In this document: in pieces, positions 20,054 to 31,929 of the stretch
How positions within the stretch are numbered: the stretch's first letter is position 1
Layout: the number at the start of each line of letters is the position of its first letter
Origin: Aphrocallistes beatrix
Taxonomy: Eukaryota > Porifera > Hexactinellida > Sceptrulophora > Aphrocallistidae
Direction of reading: 5' to 3'
Length of the DNA stretch: 64,000 nt
NCBI GenBank assembly: GCA_963281255.1
Contig: OY725497.1
Location: forward strand, 3,588,968-3,652,967
Program-made: the position numbers and the translations under genes
Notes under the pieces: generated by a model
What the model was told of the DNA's origin: nothing
Database searches by the model: none
The model's input: the letters and a program-made list of their open reading frames with translations, nothing else

Positions 20054-21043
20054 TCAAGGAGAAAGATTGCTACTGGGAAGCAATTCAGTTTCAGTCCCTT
20101 TTCGTTTTTTAACGCTATCATCTTTATGTTTAATATCATATTTCCTCTTCATTAATCTCTTAAAAAGTTCACTAATATGATTTTCTAACTTCTCAATGCC
20201 CGTACCAATTTGTGAGACGAGAATCCCAATGAAGGCGAGACCCAAGAAGAGCCATATCAGTGAGGAGAGCACATAGAAATCTCGAATTCCAGTATTTGCA
20301 CTGTATGAAGCGTTTGGATTAGTCCCAATAACAAAATCTCCATATCCAATAGTTGAGAGGGAAACGAAGCAAAAGTAGGCTGCAGTGGCGTATGCCCACC
20401 CCTCCATGCTCCCAAATATCGCGGCTGGTATGAAGATCATCGTAACCACCCCAATTATAATCACAATCAAAATCACAATCCACCGAAACTTCTCTTGTTT
20501 CACTCGATGAAGTACACACCAATCAAAAGCCTCAGTGAGACGCCTAGAAGTCTCGGTTATTAGGAGTACGAAAATAGGAATTCCTAAAAATGCATATAAG
20601 CATAGGAGAGCTTGTCCTGTGATAGTTGTGGGGGCGAGCTGTCCGTACCCAATAGTGGTGATGGCGATAAAAGAGAAATACACAGATTGTCCATATGTCC
20701 ATCTAGGATTCCGATCTATTATGGAATTCACAGAAGATAATCTAGTACTGAGTTCTACTATGTAAGAGGTGATGGTTGATAATTGTTGATTGGAGAGAGT
20801 CACGTTAGTAGACATCAGAAATGAATGAATAGTTGAATTTAGATTGTCCATTTCCTGAATTGCTTCCTCTCTTTCCCTTCGTTCATTCTCTCCTTCAACC
20901 AAATGGAATATTAACCCTCCCAGCAGGAGATATAACATAGTTAGCACGTAGTATGAAGTGAGCTTAGTGAAAATGTACCCATTTAGATAGGAGAAGAATT
21001 TGTTGGTTGATTCTTCTGTTGCTTGATCTCCTTCACTCGACAT
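20054..21043 (-). CDS. Two-pore-domain potassium channel (K2P)
   Basis: A 329-residue frame from ATG 21043. TM1 is at about 30-48, followed by an extracellular cap helix with N-glycosylation motifs NST (69-71) and NVT (80-82). P-loop 1 has filter TIGYG (130-134); TM2 is about 143-162 and TM3 about 188-208. P-loop 2 has TIGYGD (231-236) and TM4 is about 258-282. A basic C-tail follows. Two TIGYG filters with a cap define a K2P leak channel that sets resting K+ permeability at the plasma membrane. I cannot assign the subfamily (TASK, TREK, TWIK) from this alone. Single exon. Confidence 0.93.
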   Translation of the reverse strand: MSSEGDQATEESTNKFFSYLNGYIFTKLTSYYVLTMLYLLLGGLIFHLVEGENERREREEAIQEMDNLNSTIHSFLMSTNVTLSNQQLSTITSYIVELSTRLSSVNSIIDRNPRWTYGQSVYFSFIAITTIGYGQLAPTTITGQALLCLYAFLGIPIFVLLITETSRRLTEAFDWCVLHRVKQEKFRWIVILIVIIIGVVTMIFIPAAIFGSMEGWAYATAAYFCFVSLSTIGYGDFVIGTNPNASYSANTGIRDFYVLSSLIWLFLGLAFIGILVSQIGTGIEKLENHISELFKRLMKRKYDIKHKDDSVKKRKGTETELLPSSNLSP

Positions 21044-24000
21044 CGAAACAAGAACAAGGTCGTATTCTAATGGTTATTAAAATATTGTTTACAAAATGAA
21101 TATACTAACCAGACAAAAATACGTTTGTTAAGATATTTACCCACAGCTTTTGGAAACAAAAAATATGAGTAAATATCTTAAACCATTAACATCAATTCAG
21201 ATGTGAAAATAAAAAATTTGAAATAAAATATGGAGCATCTCTTACAGCTTGAGCGCATCCACCTGAAACAAATTCGAAGGATCCCACGATATGACTCGAG
21301 TACTTAATTGGACAATCATTTCATAACGAACATCTTGGTTTAAGGGAATAATTGCCATTGTATAGCTACATTATTTGGCTGTTAATAGTCGCACTTTGAG
21401 CCTAAAGGGTCAAAATGCGACGAGTAGAGCCAAATTCAGGAGAATACTCGTATGTCCATCCCTAACTGAATACTCTAATCTGGTGTAAACAATTTAGGCA
21501 ATTTAGGTCAATTCTTGATGTTCATTGACGCGCGTGAAAGTTTGTTGATTCCTAATACTTCTCGAATGGAATAAGTTGGATTTAGATTATATCAAGACTG
21601 GAATCCGACGTATGATGAGTGATGAAATATAACAAGTCTGTAGTATATAATTAGAATTAGGTATGTGTATCAATATGGAAAGGTATAGTTTGTATATGTC
21701 TGTCAATCTAACGTTAGCAAATAAAGACCTAACCTATCAAGGGACTAGTGTATATATAAAGTATCAAAAATACAGAGTGAGTTAGCAGTCAGCAGAATGC
21801 TGGGGACTTGGTACTAAGAGAATGGCTTTTGTTAGAGGAATTAGTGCATCGAATGCTTCTGTATTATCCGTTCCTTGCCTTCGAAAGCCATGCTCTTGGA
21901 AAACCTTTCATTCAAGCTTGAATGTGTCTATAAAGAATGATAATTAATTAAAGTTACAGAAGTTGGTCACTATATAGCCGGCAAATCCGAACCTAAAATT
22001 GCAGACAATAACTTGTCCGGCTTGGCAAAATTGATGAGTAGAAAAATTCTGCACAATACTCAACAAGTGTTCATTCTAAGAACTACAAAACTTAGCTCAA
22101 GGAAACATAAGTGGGATGCGTTTGTATTGCCAGTAGCATAAATATAATATAGAAGTCTGACCTTGTGAGTTATAAATGTAGGATCAATCTCTACACCTTC
22201 TGGGACGTTGGCCTAAAGTGATTGAATCAGATAATATGACATTCAAGTAAAGGATTTATGTTTAGAATTTGTAGATATTGTAAGATCTAAGCTGTAATAA
22301 CTATAGTATATTGTTTCGTGTTATTAATGAGTATGTATGATAGCAAACCTGGATGAAAGTACGCAATATGAAAATATCTGAAAGTTAACAAACATAATGG
22401 AATTACAGTAGTAATAAAAAGTTATAATTGAGATACCAATATAGAATTCCTCTGGATCTTCCAAAATCCACTTCTGTGAAGCATAAATATTTGGAGTTGT
22501 GAATATTTGAACATGAGAGCAGATTTGAATCTTCATCTGTGGGACTGGGAATTGATCTTTTACTGTTGTAAGGGCAGATCTTGATGAATACGCGCCAATA
22601 TTCAAGATATTTTGAAAAGATGTGGGAATTACACACAATTTGAAGAATATTTGCAGAGACTCGGAGAATTAAAAATCTTTCAGATAAAATATTTACTGTA
22701 TGTACAAGACACTTGTATTGAGTTGATGAGATATTATCAATGTTTAACTGTATTTAAATAAACAGATATAAAATCAAGATATACTGTCAGGCTTAGACAA
22801 ACATTCCAGAGGTGGTTTCAGTTGTTCTACAGAATTTGGCCTTTTCGTGTATAGATTTGCGTGTGAAGAGCAGGGTGATGTTAGTTATCTGATCAGATTG
22901 GATGCATTCTTGAAATCCTTGCAATGTTATATAGCTTATTGTCCTAAAAAGAACTTCATCTCCTCATTGCTAATTGCTGTCCCAAGAAAATTGTATATAT
23001 TTGGAGGAAGTATAGACCTTTTTGCAAAGATGTTTGGACAATCGTTTATCTAGGAAGATATTCTTTTTAGCATATGCGACTTTTAGTCCAATCGTGTATT
23101 CAGTGACGCAAAATTTCCATTTACTAACCATTCTAAACAGTTAAACAATGGATATTATTGGTTGAAATACATGTACTGTGTATCAAGAAAAGATTTGGTA
23201 GAAATCATTCTTCAAGCTTTCAGAAGACTCAAATAATATATGATCTACGTATAATGCTTTCAATAAGTTGTTCAGAAGTTCAGGGAAGGATCTTGAAAGG
23301 ACATCTTTTGGTAAATTAAGTCAAATAACATTTTTTGGAAATTTCTGAATTTTCGGCCTTGTTTGAAATTGTTAGTTGGATTTGAATCAAATGTATTATA
23401 ATCCAAAATATTTTGTAGGAATCTGTCACGTAATATCTTCGTATATATACAGGAATCTTGAGTCATAAATATTCTACTTTTAATGTTAGAGCTTCAGAGA
23501 TGTGAAGATTTTTTTGTGGATTTAAATTTTGGAAATCTACTTCAATTAAGTCGTCATATTATAATATAGTATAGCAGTCGTTGTAGAATGAGTGAGTGGA
23601 AGAAACGGATCCATTAACAAAGTGACAAGTAAATTGATTCCTTTTGTAAGAGAAGAAGAAAATCTCAGAATTATAGAATTTTGTTCAAATAACGACATCG
23701 TATAGTAGGGTGAAGAGAACATCTAAATCTAGACCATGCGATTGATTCGTTAGATTAAAGTTTTTGTAACTTGTGTTGAAGGAGATCAAATAATTCAGAT
23801 AGCCTCTCTTCTTTGATAATATTATTCACATTTGTATTTTCATTCTGTTGTAAAGAGCAGCAGTTGATTCTGATCTTGGAATACGTAAGTTCTTGAATGC
23901 AATATTGCAGTGGCATATTTGTGACCATTTAATGACAAGATGATAGGAAGAAAGTAGCATATAATAGACAACAGTTTTTAGTCCCAAGATTAGTAGTACT

Positions 24001-27000
24001 GTACTTACAAATAGTGATATATATTCCGATAAGGGATTTTCTAAATAGCGGCCTGGATGGGGATGGAACGGCCCAACTTTCCTTTTCGACCGGTAGCCAC
24101 TACTATAGGTAATTCTATAATACCCTGGGCAAGGACGTAGCTAGCCTCAAATTCATGAGGAGGCAGATGTGTTATAAGAATAACGTTAAAAGGTGTTGGA
24201 TAATTATCTTCCTATAAGTAACAACTCATATCTCCCTTTGATCTCCCTACGCAATGATCACAGCACACAGAAATGCTCGGATTTGGATTCAACCTCAGGC
24301 AAAAATCGATACTTGATCTGCCGGGCAGATGCCAACAGGAACTCGACGAGGTCCGGCCCACCGGTCGATGGCCTGGATTGGTAGGTACAATATCAATCGA
24401 ATACTACTTTCATAAAACACAACATTCTTATAAGCACGCAGAACTCGTTAAATGTTTACTAAATTCAGATTGTATATCGTATTTTAACTCGGATCTATGA
24501 ATACAGGATACGCTTGTTGGCACGCAAAAGGGAAGTAAAATTTCAGGTTAAAAGTAGTACGTATCGGTCATATATTATTAAGTAATAGTACTAGGGATCT
24601 TCAAACTTTATGTAACGCGTTTAAGGAGAAGCTCAGGGAGGTGTTTTTAAGTTTTGCGTTACGTAACTTTTGAACAGCCCTTTATATGGTAGATCGAAAG
24701 TTTATTAGAAGATAAAATAAACGTAACGCCGGTAAAGAAATGACGATCAATCGCCAACATATTCGGGGTAGCATGGGCAGATATCGGAGATAAAGCGTTT
24801 CGGCTGACGTACGTTTCAATGTGTATTGCATAAGGATAGCGTCGGTCATCTGGGAGCTAGTAGATTCGAAGTGAAGGCTTGATAATCAAATTGATGTGCT
24901 GAGGAAATGAATCAAGAGATTCAACAGAACATGAGTACAACACAAAGAAGGCTTGATGGTTTCAAAATAACATAAAGATAAGTCAGAGGCGAATAACTGA
25001 TAGTAAAAGGGAAATGCTATATTTCACAGGATCAAATTATAATCTATATTATTTGCACATCATTTCAATATTTTCTGCTTCTTTTGCAGACTCAGATTCA
25101 AACAGAATTGGTGTAGATTCAACACGAGATACCTCTAAGCATTTAGATGTGTCTAATGTCAGTTGAAATAAGCTGAGAAACGAGTATAACACTCCACGAG
25201 TAAAATACGATCAAAATCAGCTCAAGAGTGAGCGTTCTGTGCAAGGCGTGGATATGTTGAAATTGAGCAAGTTGTAGGTTCAGTTCTGAGTATGAGTAAA
25301 TAAAACCGTAACTATGCAATGCACAAATATTTCATCTCTGTAGATCCCGTATACTAACTCATCATCAGGTGGTAAACTCCACACGCGGAGAGGTGCGAAT
25401 CGTATGGAGGACTGGCAGATTTAGACTCTGTGGGGTTCAACTTGTCAGTTTACCCCGCAGCATTCATAAAACTGGGGTTACTTCAATCTCAAATAAAGAA
25501 AATCAATGTATCCTCTTACGAAAATGTCAGTTTCTCTCGTGATCCAGTACTCATGTCAATGAGAGAGACAGCCATAACCTGACCACTATCTGTTCTGAGA
25601 GCAAGAATCCAGCATCCTACTAAGTGATATATTCCCATCGATAGACCCAGGTGGCTAGGGCAAATATGATAAAACGATCAATACATTTTCGCCGTTAAAC
25701 CAATATAGCCATTTATTCACTGGCGATGCGAGTGGGGAAGGATGACCTCTGTCTAGAGCTAACTTCGTGTCGGAGAAGTAGGAAAAAATGATAGAAAGAC
25801 AGCCTGAAAGTTGGTTTGCAGGATAACGTTCCCATCTTTAAATAAGCTGGCGTCGCTCCTGAGTGTATTTTGCCTCGATTGCTCGGTTCAACCAGTGTTA
25901 CCTCCATAAGGCATGTGCTCAAATTCGAGATAGGCGCTAAAATATATTAATTAGCCTCTTCTAGGATGTAATTGTAACATCTGTTAGTTCATTAGAACAT
26001 AATCCCACAGTTCCTCCATTCTGGAAACATGAAGTGATGTCATTTAGAAGCTACAAGGAGTAGAGCGGTAGTTTCAGTTGATGCTTAGTAGCTTGAAGAT
26101 CAATCAGATGAGAAAATCTTATGAACCAATGACATATACAGTCACAAATTGCTGGATATTTTATTGATTGTCAGCTTTTTTCTTCAGGAGATAGATATTT
26201 AACTTTATCACTCACATCCTTTAAATATCAAGTTATATATGGGTTATCATTGTGAAGGTGCAACTTCATGGGGAGTAGGGGCCCATCAAAAGGAATTTGG
26301 GGAAGTATAATATTTTCCAAAATCTTTAGAAGAAATTTGAGTTTTTGGGCGACTAAGTTCCTCTCAATTAGAACTCTATCAACTAGTAGTTTACCGTCAA
26401 TAATATCTGATGAGTACCGTACTGTATGTATGCAAGTATAGTTATGAAACATTCCATGTTCGACTTTGGATAGGAAGCAGCAATGAATACATTTCGGAGT
26501 TTTTCCAGTGTACGGATCTCGTTAAATCAGCTAATCTTTCGACTGTTCATTCGGTGGGAAAATGTCTAGTGTCTTCATTCCGTATTGATAAAAGCGCATG
26601 TATGACATTAAACAAGACATCGTTAGGCTTTGTTTCAGATGTGAGTCGAGTCGAATAGCAAACGGGATGCAGATGTTCCACCGTCAACTAGCGGCTATCA
26701 AGCGCAGTTGTAAATCTGCAGTTCATCTCGGACCATAGAAACTAAATTCATTAAATCATAACACAAGCCATGTTTACGAGTCTTCAGGAAGGATAGCCAC
26801 ACTATCCATTATCATCCGTGATAAGAAAGAATCTCATAGTAAATAAGTTCACAGGGATAAGGAAGGAAATATCTGGAAATAGACCACATTCAAAATGATT
26901 TTGATAATAATTTCGTGATAAGTTAGTAACAGTAGATCATCACTGTACTGTTTGTGTGTACTTAGAACTCTAAGAAACAAGTAAATTGATAAATTCGATG

Positions 27001-27021
27001 ATGAAGGAAAGCAGCTGTAGC
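21044..27021. other. Gene-poor region, about 6 kb
   Basis: Six kilobases with no ORF I can support on either strand; the longest are about 70-100 codons without recognisable homology. An imperfect hairpin lies at about 21371-21434 (ATTTGGCT...AGCCAAAT around TCGCACTTTGA/TCAAAATGCGA). One local GC-rich patch sits near 24320-24375. I see no transposon ends. It could hold a long non-coding transcript, regulatory DNA or a strongly decayed element; none of these can be shown here. Confidence 0.5.
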
Positions 27022-30000
27022 TTATATATACACGAGGAGCTTGTAACTAGTAGCAGCTATGGGATGCAAATGTAATGTTGGTAATCGAGATATTACCCTA
27101 GCATTCTCATTCTGCACCGATATGAGGATATTCTCTCCTGGCTCATTGGAGAGGGCACCAGAAGAGTAACGTTTGGAAGAGGGCTCTTTGCTACTAGCTG
27201 CGTAGTCAGTTTGCCGATTAGACCTGTATAAGATAAGGTTCAGCGTAATTGGAAGGTAGTATCATCCAATGTTTAGTAACTCCATACCTTGAAGAAGCTT
27301 TAGGGTTGGCAAACGTAACCTGGATGTTATTATCATCCTGATCGATGTCAAGCAATTCATCAAATGTGCCCTGGCTAGACGCCTTTCGGTTGTCTCTCCC
27401 TCGACCCCTGGAAGCTCTGTTGAATCGGAAACCACTAAATAAGTACAATACAAAAAATCTGAATAAAATTTGCGAAGTATCACATCAATAGTAAATTAGT
27501 AATACGTAAGTTTTTGTAAAAGAGTAATCGACTAGTTTAGAGAAATGACCATGAATAGCTACCTTCCATCACGAGAACGCTCTCGCTGTTGGATGTGCTG
27601 GGTGATGAGATTAGAGTTCTTAGAAGGCGATCGCAGATAATCTGTAGTGATCCCTCTCACCCTCTTACTGTTAGAAGCCAGGCCTTTGAATCCACGGTCT
27701 TGCTGGTTGACTCGGGGAACCGTGCTGAAAGTAGGGTAGTAAACAGTGATGGTATTGAAATGATCTCTACTCATTCCACTCACTTATTGAGACTGAATGA
27801 AGTGCCTCTGTTCCTACGGTTCGTTCTACCTCCACGACTCCAAGACCTGGTGGTAGTGCTATCTTCATCTTCCTTTGTCCTTCCTCCGCCAATCCGATTC
27901 TGAATACTTGAATAACTCCTACCTCTAAATCCCCTCCCCCTGCTGAATTTAGACTGAGGTGAGAAATCAGACTTGACCTATGAGGAATGATCATTAATTA
28001 AGATCAAATATCCGAATTCAGTTAATCAGAGCAGAGGTAGAACCTGCCGTGATAGATGATCCAATGCATTAAGTTTCATTATACATATACTTACTATTTC
28101 CTTATAAAATATATTATTATATGGATGCATGCATTGAAAACTAATACGTATTGTATGGAAATAATTTAGGAACCATTACCATTACTTCAGACCCAATAGA
28201 GTTTAATTTAAAATGCAGTCGAGCGCTGACGCCAGTCCCAAACCTGAACTTGAGAGCTTGATAACAGATAGAGAACGCACTATGGAAGCGGAAGTACAGG
28301 ATGAAGATGTGGTCCAAACCCCTGACATTACGAATGATAGTGAGGGGTTAACGTGTATCACGGACACTCCAATGCGAATTTGCGCCTATTTCCACTATGT
28401 TCTAACATTTAGTTGGTTGGATTGGTGTAAGGAAGGATCATGGAATCTATATTTTTTCTGTAAGGTAATCTGCCAAGTGGTCTCATTCCTAATAATGCTG
28501 CTCGCCCTAACTTCTGAAATAGTGTTATTAGTAGTATTATTGACAACTGGACAGGTCGATAAGTCCGCACTGATAAATTCGTTTCTATTGGAGGTTGGCT
28601 ATAATATCGCTGCCATTACGTCACTGGGATTCCTCATATGCTACTCCTATTCTTCCAAAAAGGATTTCAGACCACACAAGCTCATTGTACAGACAAGGAT
28701 AAATCGGAAATACGTTCGCAGGATCTACTCCAGCCAAATCGTAAGGAACAGCATGCGGGAGAGCGAAGTGGACTATAAAATTAATTCTCGTACTGACATA
28801 ACCTGCAATAGTGTCTTCATGGCGCTATGGCAAATCGGAGTAGGCGTTTTACTCGCAGTGTTAATTTTGTTTGTTTATCATTCTTCGGGATGCTCAGTAT
28901 CTTTCTTCGGAATGCAAAACGTGATAGAAGCAAAAGAAACAAATATAGGCATGAATTGTACTAGTTTCAAGACAACAGTTTGCCGGGAAGGAAATTATTC
29001 AGCACTATGCATTGCAAATGAAATCTTAATAGCCGTTAACGCCATACAGCGCTTTATATCGCCAGTGATTGTTTGCAACGTCAGCATAGTTGCTTGTAAG
29101 AAAATCGAATCTGAAATAAAACTAAACTCAACTAACACCTACACGAATCTGCTTATCACTCCAAATACCGCGGACATCAAAAGAAGATATTTCAAGATAG
29201 TTCGACAAATCTCATTTTACTCAGAGAAATTCAGAACCATAATAATAGTCAACACCGTATGCTCACTGCTAGGCGTAGCTGTGGTTGTAATTGTCCGGGA
29301 GAATATTTCATATTATGTGCTGAAAGTGTACGTGTCATACTTCGTACTGCTTTCCTGTGCGTGGATGGCGTTGCATGGGATTAAGAGGAACACCGAAATG
29401 TTCAGAAGATATCCGGACGAAGTGTTTGGATTCATTGCTAATAGAAACGTCTTGTTGGACGTCAAAACGCAAGCTGAGTTAAACATAGTGGCAAACAGTG
29501 CTAATGGGAACCAAGGCTCCTACTTTGGCTCGGGTGTGCTCTCAGCTCTGACTTATTCACTGCTGGCTGGGATGGCTGTGATACTTTATTTCGTGTTAAA
29601 TTTAGTGACACATTTAATACAGTTTAATAATGCTATTACCATCTATTCCCTGTAGAAATTGTTATTGGTAATGTTGTTTCGAAAAAATTGTTAATGTTAA
29701 TGTTTAATAATAAAATATTGGATTTCAAGGGCATACTAATATATGCGGTTCCATAGTGGTTCAGGTATCGTATTAATAACCTGGCCTATCAAATTCCGAA
29801 CCGCCAACTGAATTTAGAAATTTAAATTGTAAAATTGCGGGCATGGAATATCATATAAATCAATAAGTTATGACTAACGTTAGAGAAATATCGTTTCCCA
29901 GGAGTGGAGCTGGATATGACCAGAGGCTTCTGGTTATCGAAACGAGGCGAACTCTGCGGTAACTCAACACCTGCCAGCTTGCTCTAAACAACAGATCGTG

Positions 30001-30497
30001 ATTAAAAGGGAACCTTTTTTACGTATTTTAAATGATAGAATATGTATTACTTTTTTTATAGTAAGAGTTTTGTATTGCTTCGCTCCGATTTTCACGCTTC
30101 CTCTGCCTCTTCCTCTTCCCCTTCCTCTGAAAGAGCTGTTGTAAGATCCTCTAAGGCTCCTCTGCTTAAAGCTGATCACATCATCTACGGGAGATAATAT
30201 CAAATCAAATAGGGAGGATATCAACTACGGGCATAATCATTGCAAATTCAGTAAAAAGGTATTTCCACCATACCGTTCCCTACACCCACTAAACACATCT
30301 GAAAAAGTATAATTAAAGGAATGGTGATGTGCACACAATCAAACCTTTAGAAACATTTTGGACTCCTCTAGGGGATAACCAAATTCCATAAATCACATTC
30401 ATGAATATCAACGGTTAGTATATACACGATTGCACTAGTCAGTACCTGGGATACATAATAATACAAAGGGAAAATACAAACCTAGTGAGAGATCCAT
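27022..30497 (-). CDS. RG-rich mRNA-export adaptor with UAP56-binding motif (UIF/ALYREF-type), six exons
   Basis: Reconstructed from splice sites. Exon 1, 30482-30497, codes only MDLSL plus one base. Exon 2 runs from 30184 to 30096 (donor GC|GTGAAA) or 30051. Exons 3-6 are 27784-27977, 27563-27724, 27288-27434 and 27022-27223. Phases fit throughout. Exons 1 and 2 together read MDLSLDDVISFKQ, a near-perfect UAP56-binding motif (consensus MD.SLDDII) as in ALYREF, UIF/FYTTD1, CHTOP and POLDIP3, followed by FRGRGRGRGRG. Later exons are RG- and SR-rich (KFSRGRGFRGR, SRGRGRDN) and contain DELLDIDQDDNNIQVTF. No RRM was seen, which favours a UIF-like adaptor that hands mRNA to NXF1. The last exon could instead splice at AG|GTAATA near 27086. 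A plus-strand gene lies inside intron 2. Confidence 0.75.
28213..29655 (+). CDS. Multi-pass (about 7-TM) membrane protein, unknown family, nested antisense in the export-adaptor gene
   Basis: A 480-residue intronless frame from ATG 28213 with an AATAAA at 29709-29714. The N-terminal 75 residues are acidic and polar, without a signal peptide. Hydrophobic helices lie at about 84-112, 125-145, 203-222, 268-300, 338-360, 368-390 and 443-468. Between helices there are Cys-containing, N-glycosylation-like segments (NCTSF, GNYSAL), consistent with an extracellular loop, and a basic loop RINRKYVRRIY. It is not a class A GPCR: no DRY or NPxxY motif is visible. Seven helices with an acidic N-tail are compatible with a gustatory-receptor-like or other lineage-specific chemoreceptor family, but I see no diagnostic motif, so the function is left open. 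Confidence 0.7.
   Translation: MQSSADASPKPELESLITDRERTMEAEVQDEDVVQTPDITNDSEGLTCITDTPMRICAYFHYVLTFSWLDWCKEGSWNLYFFCKVICQVVSFLIMLLALTSEIVLLVVLLTTGQVDKSALINSFLLEVGYNIAAITSLGFLICYSYSSKKDFRPHKLIVQTRINRKYVRRIYSSQIVRNSMRESEVDYKINSRTDITCNSVFMALWQIGVGVLLAVLILFVYHSSGCSVSFFGMQNVIEAKETNIGMNCTSFKTTVCREGNYSALCIANEILIAVNAIQRFISPVIVCNVSIVACKKIESEIKLNSTNTYTNLLITPNTADIKRRYFKIVRQISFYSEKFRTIIIVNTVCSLLGVAVVVIVRENISYYVLKVYVSYFVLLSCAWMALHGIKRNTEMFRRYPDEVFGFIANRNVLLDVKTQAELNIVANSANGNQGSYFGSGVLSALTYSLLAGMAVILYFVLNLVTHLIQFNNAITIYSL
29709..29714 (+). promoter_or_regulatory. Poly(A) signal AATAAA of the nested 7-TM gene
   Basis: The hexamer lies 54 bp after the stop codon at 29655. It would end the plus-strand transcript inside the minus-strand gene's intron. 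Confidence 0.55.
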
Positions 30498-30628
30498 TTG
30501 AAACTGAGAATGCTTGTAAGAAGTTCGTTAGTGAGTGTTTAATAGAGTCTGAAGGCTTGCAAACGTAAAATTCAGAGAGATAAGATGTTGTGAACTAACA
30601 AAGTTCTGTTCTTGAAATTATAATTATA

Positions 30629-31121
30629 ACAAGCGCGCTTCGCTTGCTTGCGCTGCGCGGCTGACGGACACTTCGTGTCCGCGGGAGGCTCCCTTCGGTC
30701 GCCTGGAGGTGACATTGGTTAATTATAAGGGAGATATCATCTCTAAATATGTCCATCTTAGTTTTAAAATCGAAATCACTCGAAAAATCACCAAATTTGT
30801 CAATTTTAAAATTTTGATGCGTAATGATGACGTCATAACAAAGTGATGAGTCATCATTTTTTGATGAAAGTCGCATCATATGTGAGGTATGTTAGTATAC
30901 AGATTCTATTAAAATTTCAGCCTTCTATCTCCTATAATGGCTGAGTTATGCCCGAATAACTGTGTTGCTTAACTTTTAAAAATGTGACAATGACGTCATA
31001 ATTCCATGATGAGTCGACATTTTCGTCTGAGCTCAGAACTTACTGGACCCATAGCCAAAAGAGTCCCACATGCCAAAAATCAGCTTTCTACGCCTGGCAG
31101 TTTCTTCAATCAATTCGTTAC

Positions 31122-31188
<67 letters not shown>

Positions 31189-31226
31189 AATAAACAAACA
31201 ATAATCGAGTTTTAATAGTAAGGATT
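30629..31226 (+). repeat. CRE/AP-1-bearing dispersed repeat, copy A (full length)
   Basis: Begins with a GC-rich hairpin-dense block (ACAAGCGCGCTTCGCTTGC..., about 30629-30705). It continues as AT-rich sequence with CRE palindromes TGACGTCA at 30828-30835 and 30991-30998 and an AP-1 site TGAGTCA at 30847-30853. It ends in a TA microsatellite followed by CGAGTTTTAATAGTAAGGAT. Other copies lie at 42161-42558, 45747-46172 and, reversed, 60028-60578. Non-coding. Confidence 0.85.
31124..31183. repeat. TA dinucleotide microsatellite
   Basis: About 30 uninterrupted TA units. It lies at the same internal position in the other copies of the dispersed repeat (46128-46137, 60058-60080), so it belongs to the element's tail and varies in length. 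Confidence 0.9.
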
Positions 31227-31344
31227 AGAACATAAAGAAAATTCAATTTTGGATTATAGTGATATAAAAATGTTGTAGACTTGATTAGAAAATTCTGCAC
31301 AGACTATTCTAATATTTGTCCTAGTTCTGTTCACTACGACGTAA

Positions 31345-31518
31345 TACAGTCAAAACCGTTTTTTCTTACTCCGGTTTATCCTTACTTATCGGGTTTTTTC
31401 TTACTATTTGAGAATCTTAATTATGTAAAACAATCCAAATCTATATTAATTTCCATCGGTTTTTTCTTATTGTTTAAACCTGTAAAGAAATAGTATTAAA
31501 AAAACGGTTTCGACTGTA
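31345..31518. mobile_element. Pogo/Tc1-type MITE, 174 bp
   Basis: The ends TACAGTCAAAACCGTTTTTT and its near-perfect reverse complement (one mismatch, AAAACGGTTTCGACTGTA) bound a T-rich interior without coding capacity. The CAGT terminal bases and flanking TA fit the pogo/Tigger group. Length and end type resemble the copies near 46209 and 59332. Confidence 0.65.
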
Positions 31519-31929
31519 CGACGTATCAGGTCGCGATATATCTTTGTCATATTTATCTATTTATTCGTCATGACTTTTTTAAACCTAAAATATGTGTTCA
31601 TTGAGGCTTCAAAACAGACACAGAAAGTCGCTCGATATTTTACTAGGTAGTTAAATAAACTAAAAGGCAAAGTAAGAGGGAAGATTGTGATAATAAGTAT
31701 GTACAGAATATATGGTTGTCTACACAGAATACTGAATTATAATCTAATAACAAAAGGCCTACGCTCATAAAATTCAGCGAAACAATTGATTATAGCAACA
31801 GACACATACAGCACTACAGCAGCTTACGCAAACTATTGGAATTTCTTGTACTAAAGCAGAAGCGCCAACAAATCATTATTTAAGTAGTTATCTAATCTGT
31901 AATAAAGTTGAGATCAAGAGGGGCATCAA

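Noticed and set aside
22324..22638. 104-codon minus-strand ORF in the gene-poor region
   Set aside because: Low-complexity hydrophobic/aromatic composition, no homology, start by an alternative codon possible; chance ORF in AT-rich DNA.
24193..24500. Short plus-strand ORFs across a GC-rich patch (63 and 75 codons)
   Set aside because: Overlapping frames with no motif; the GC patch is too short to support a gene or horizontal transfer.
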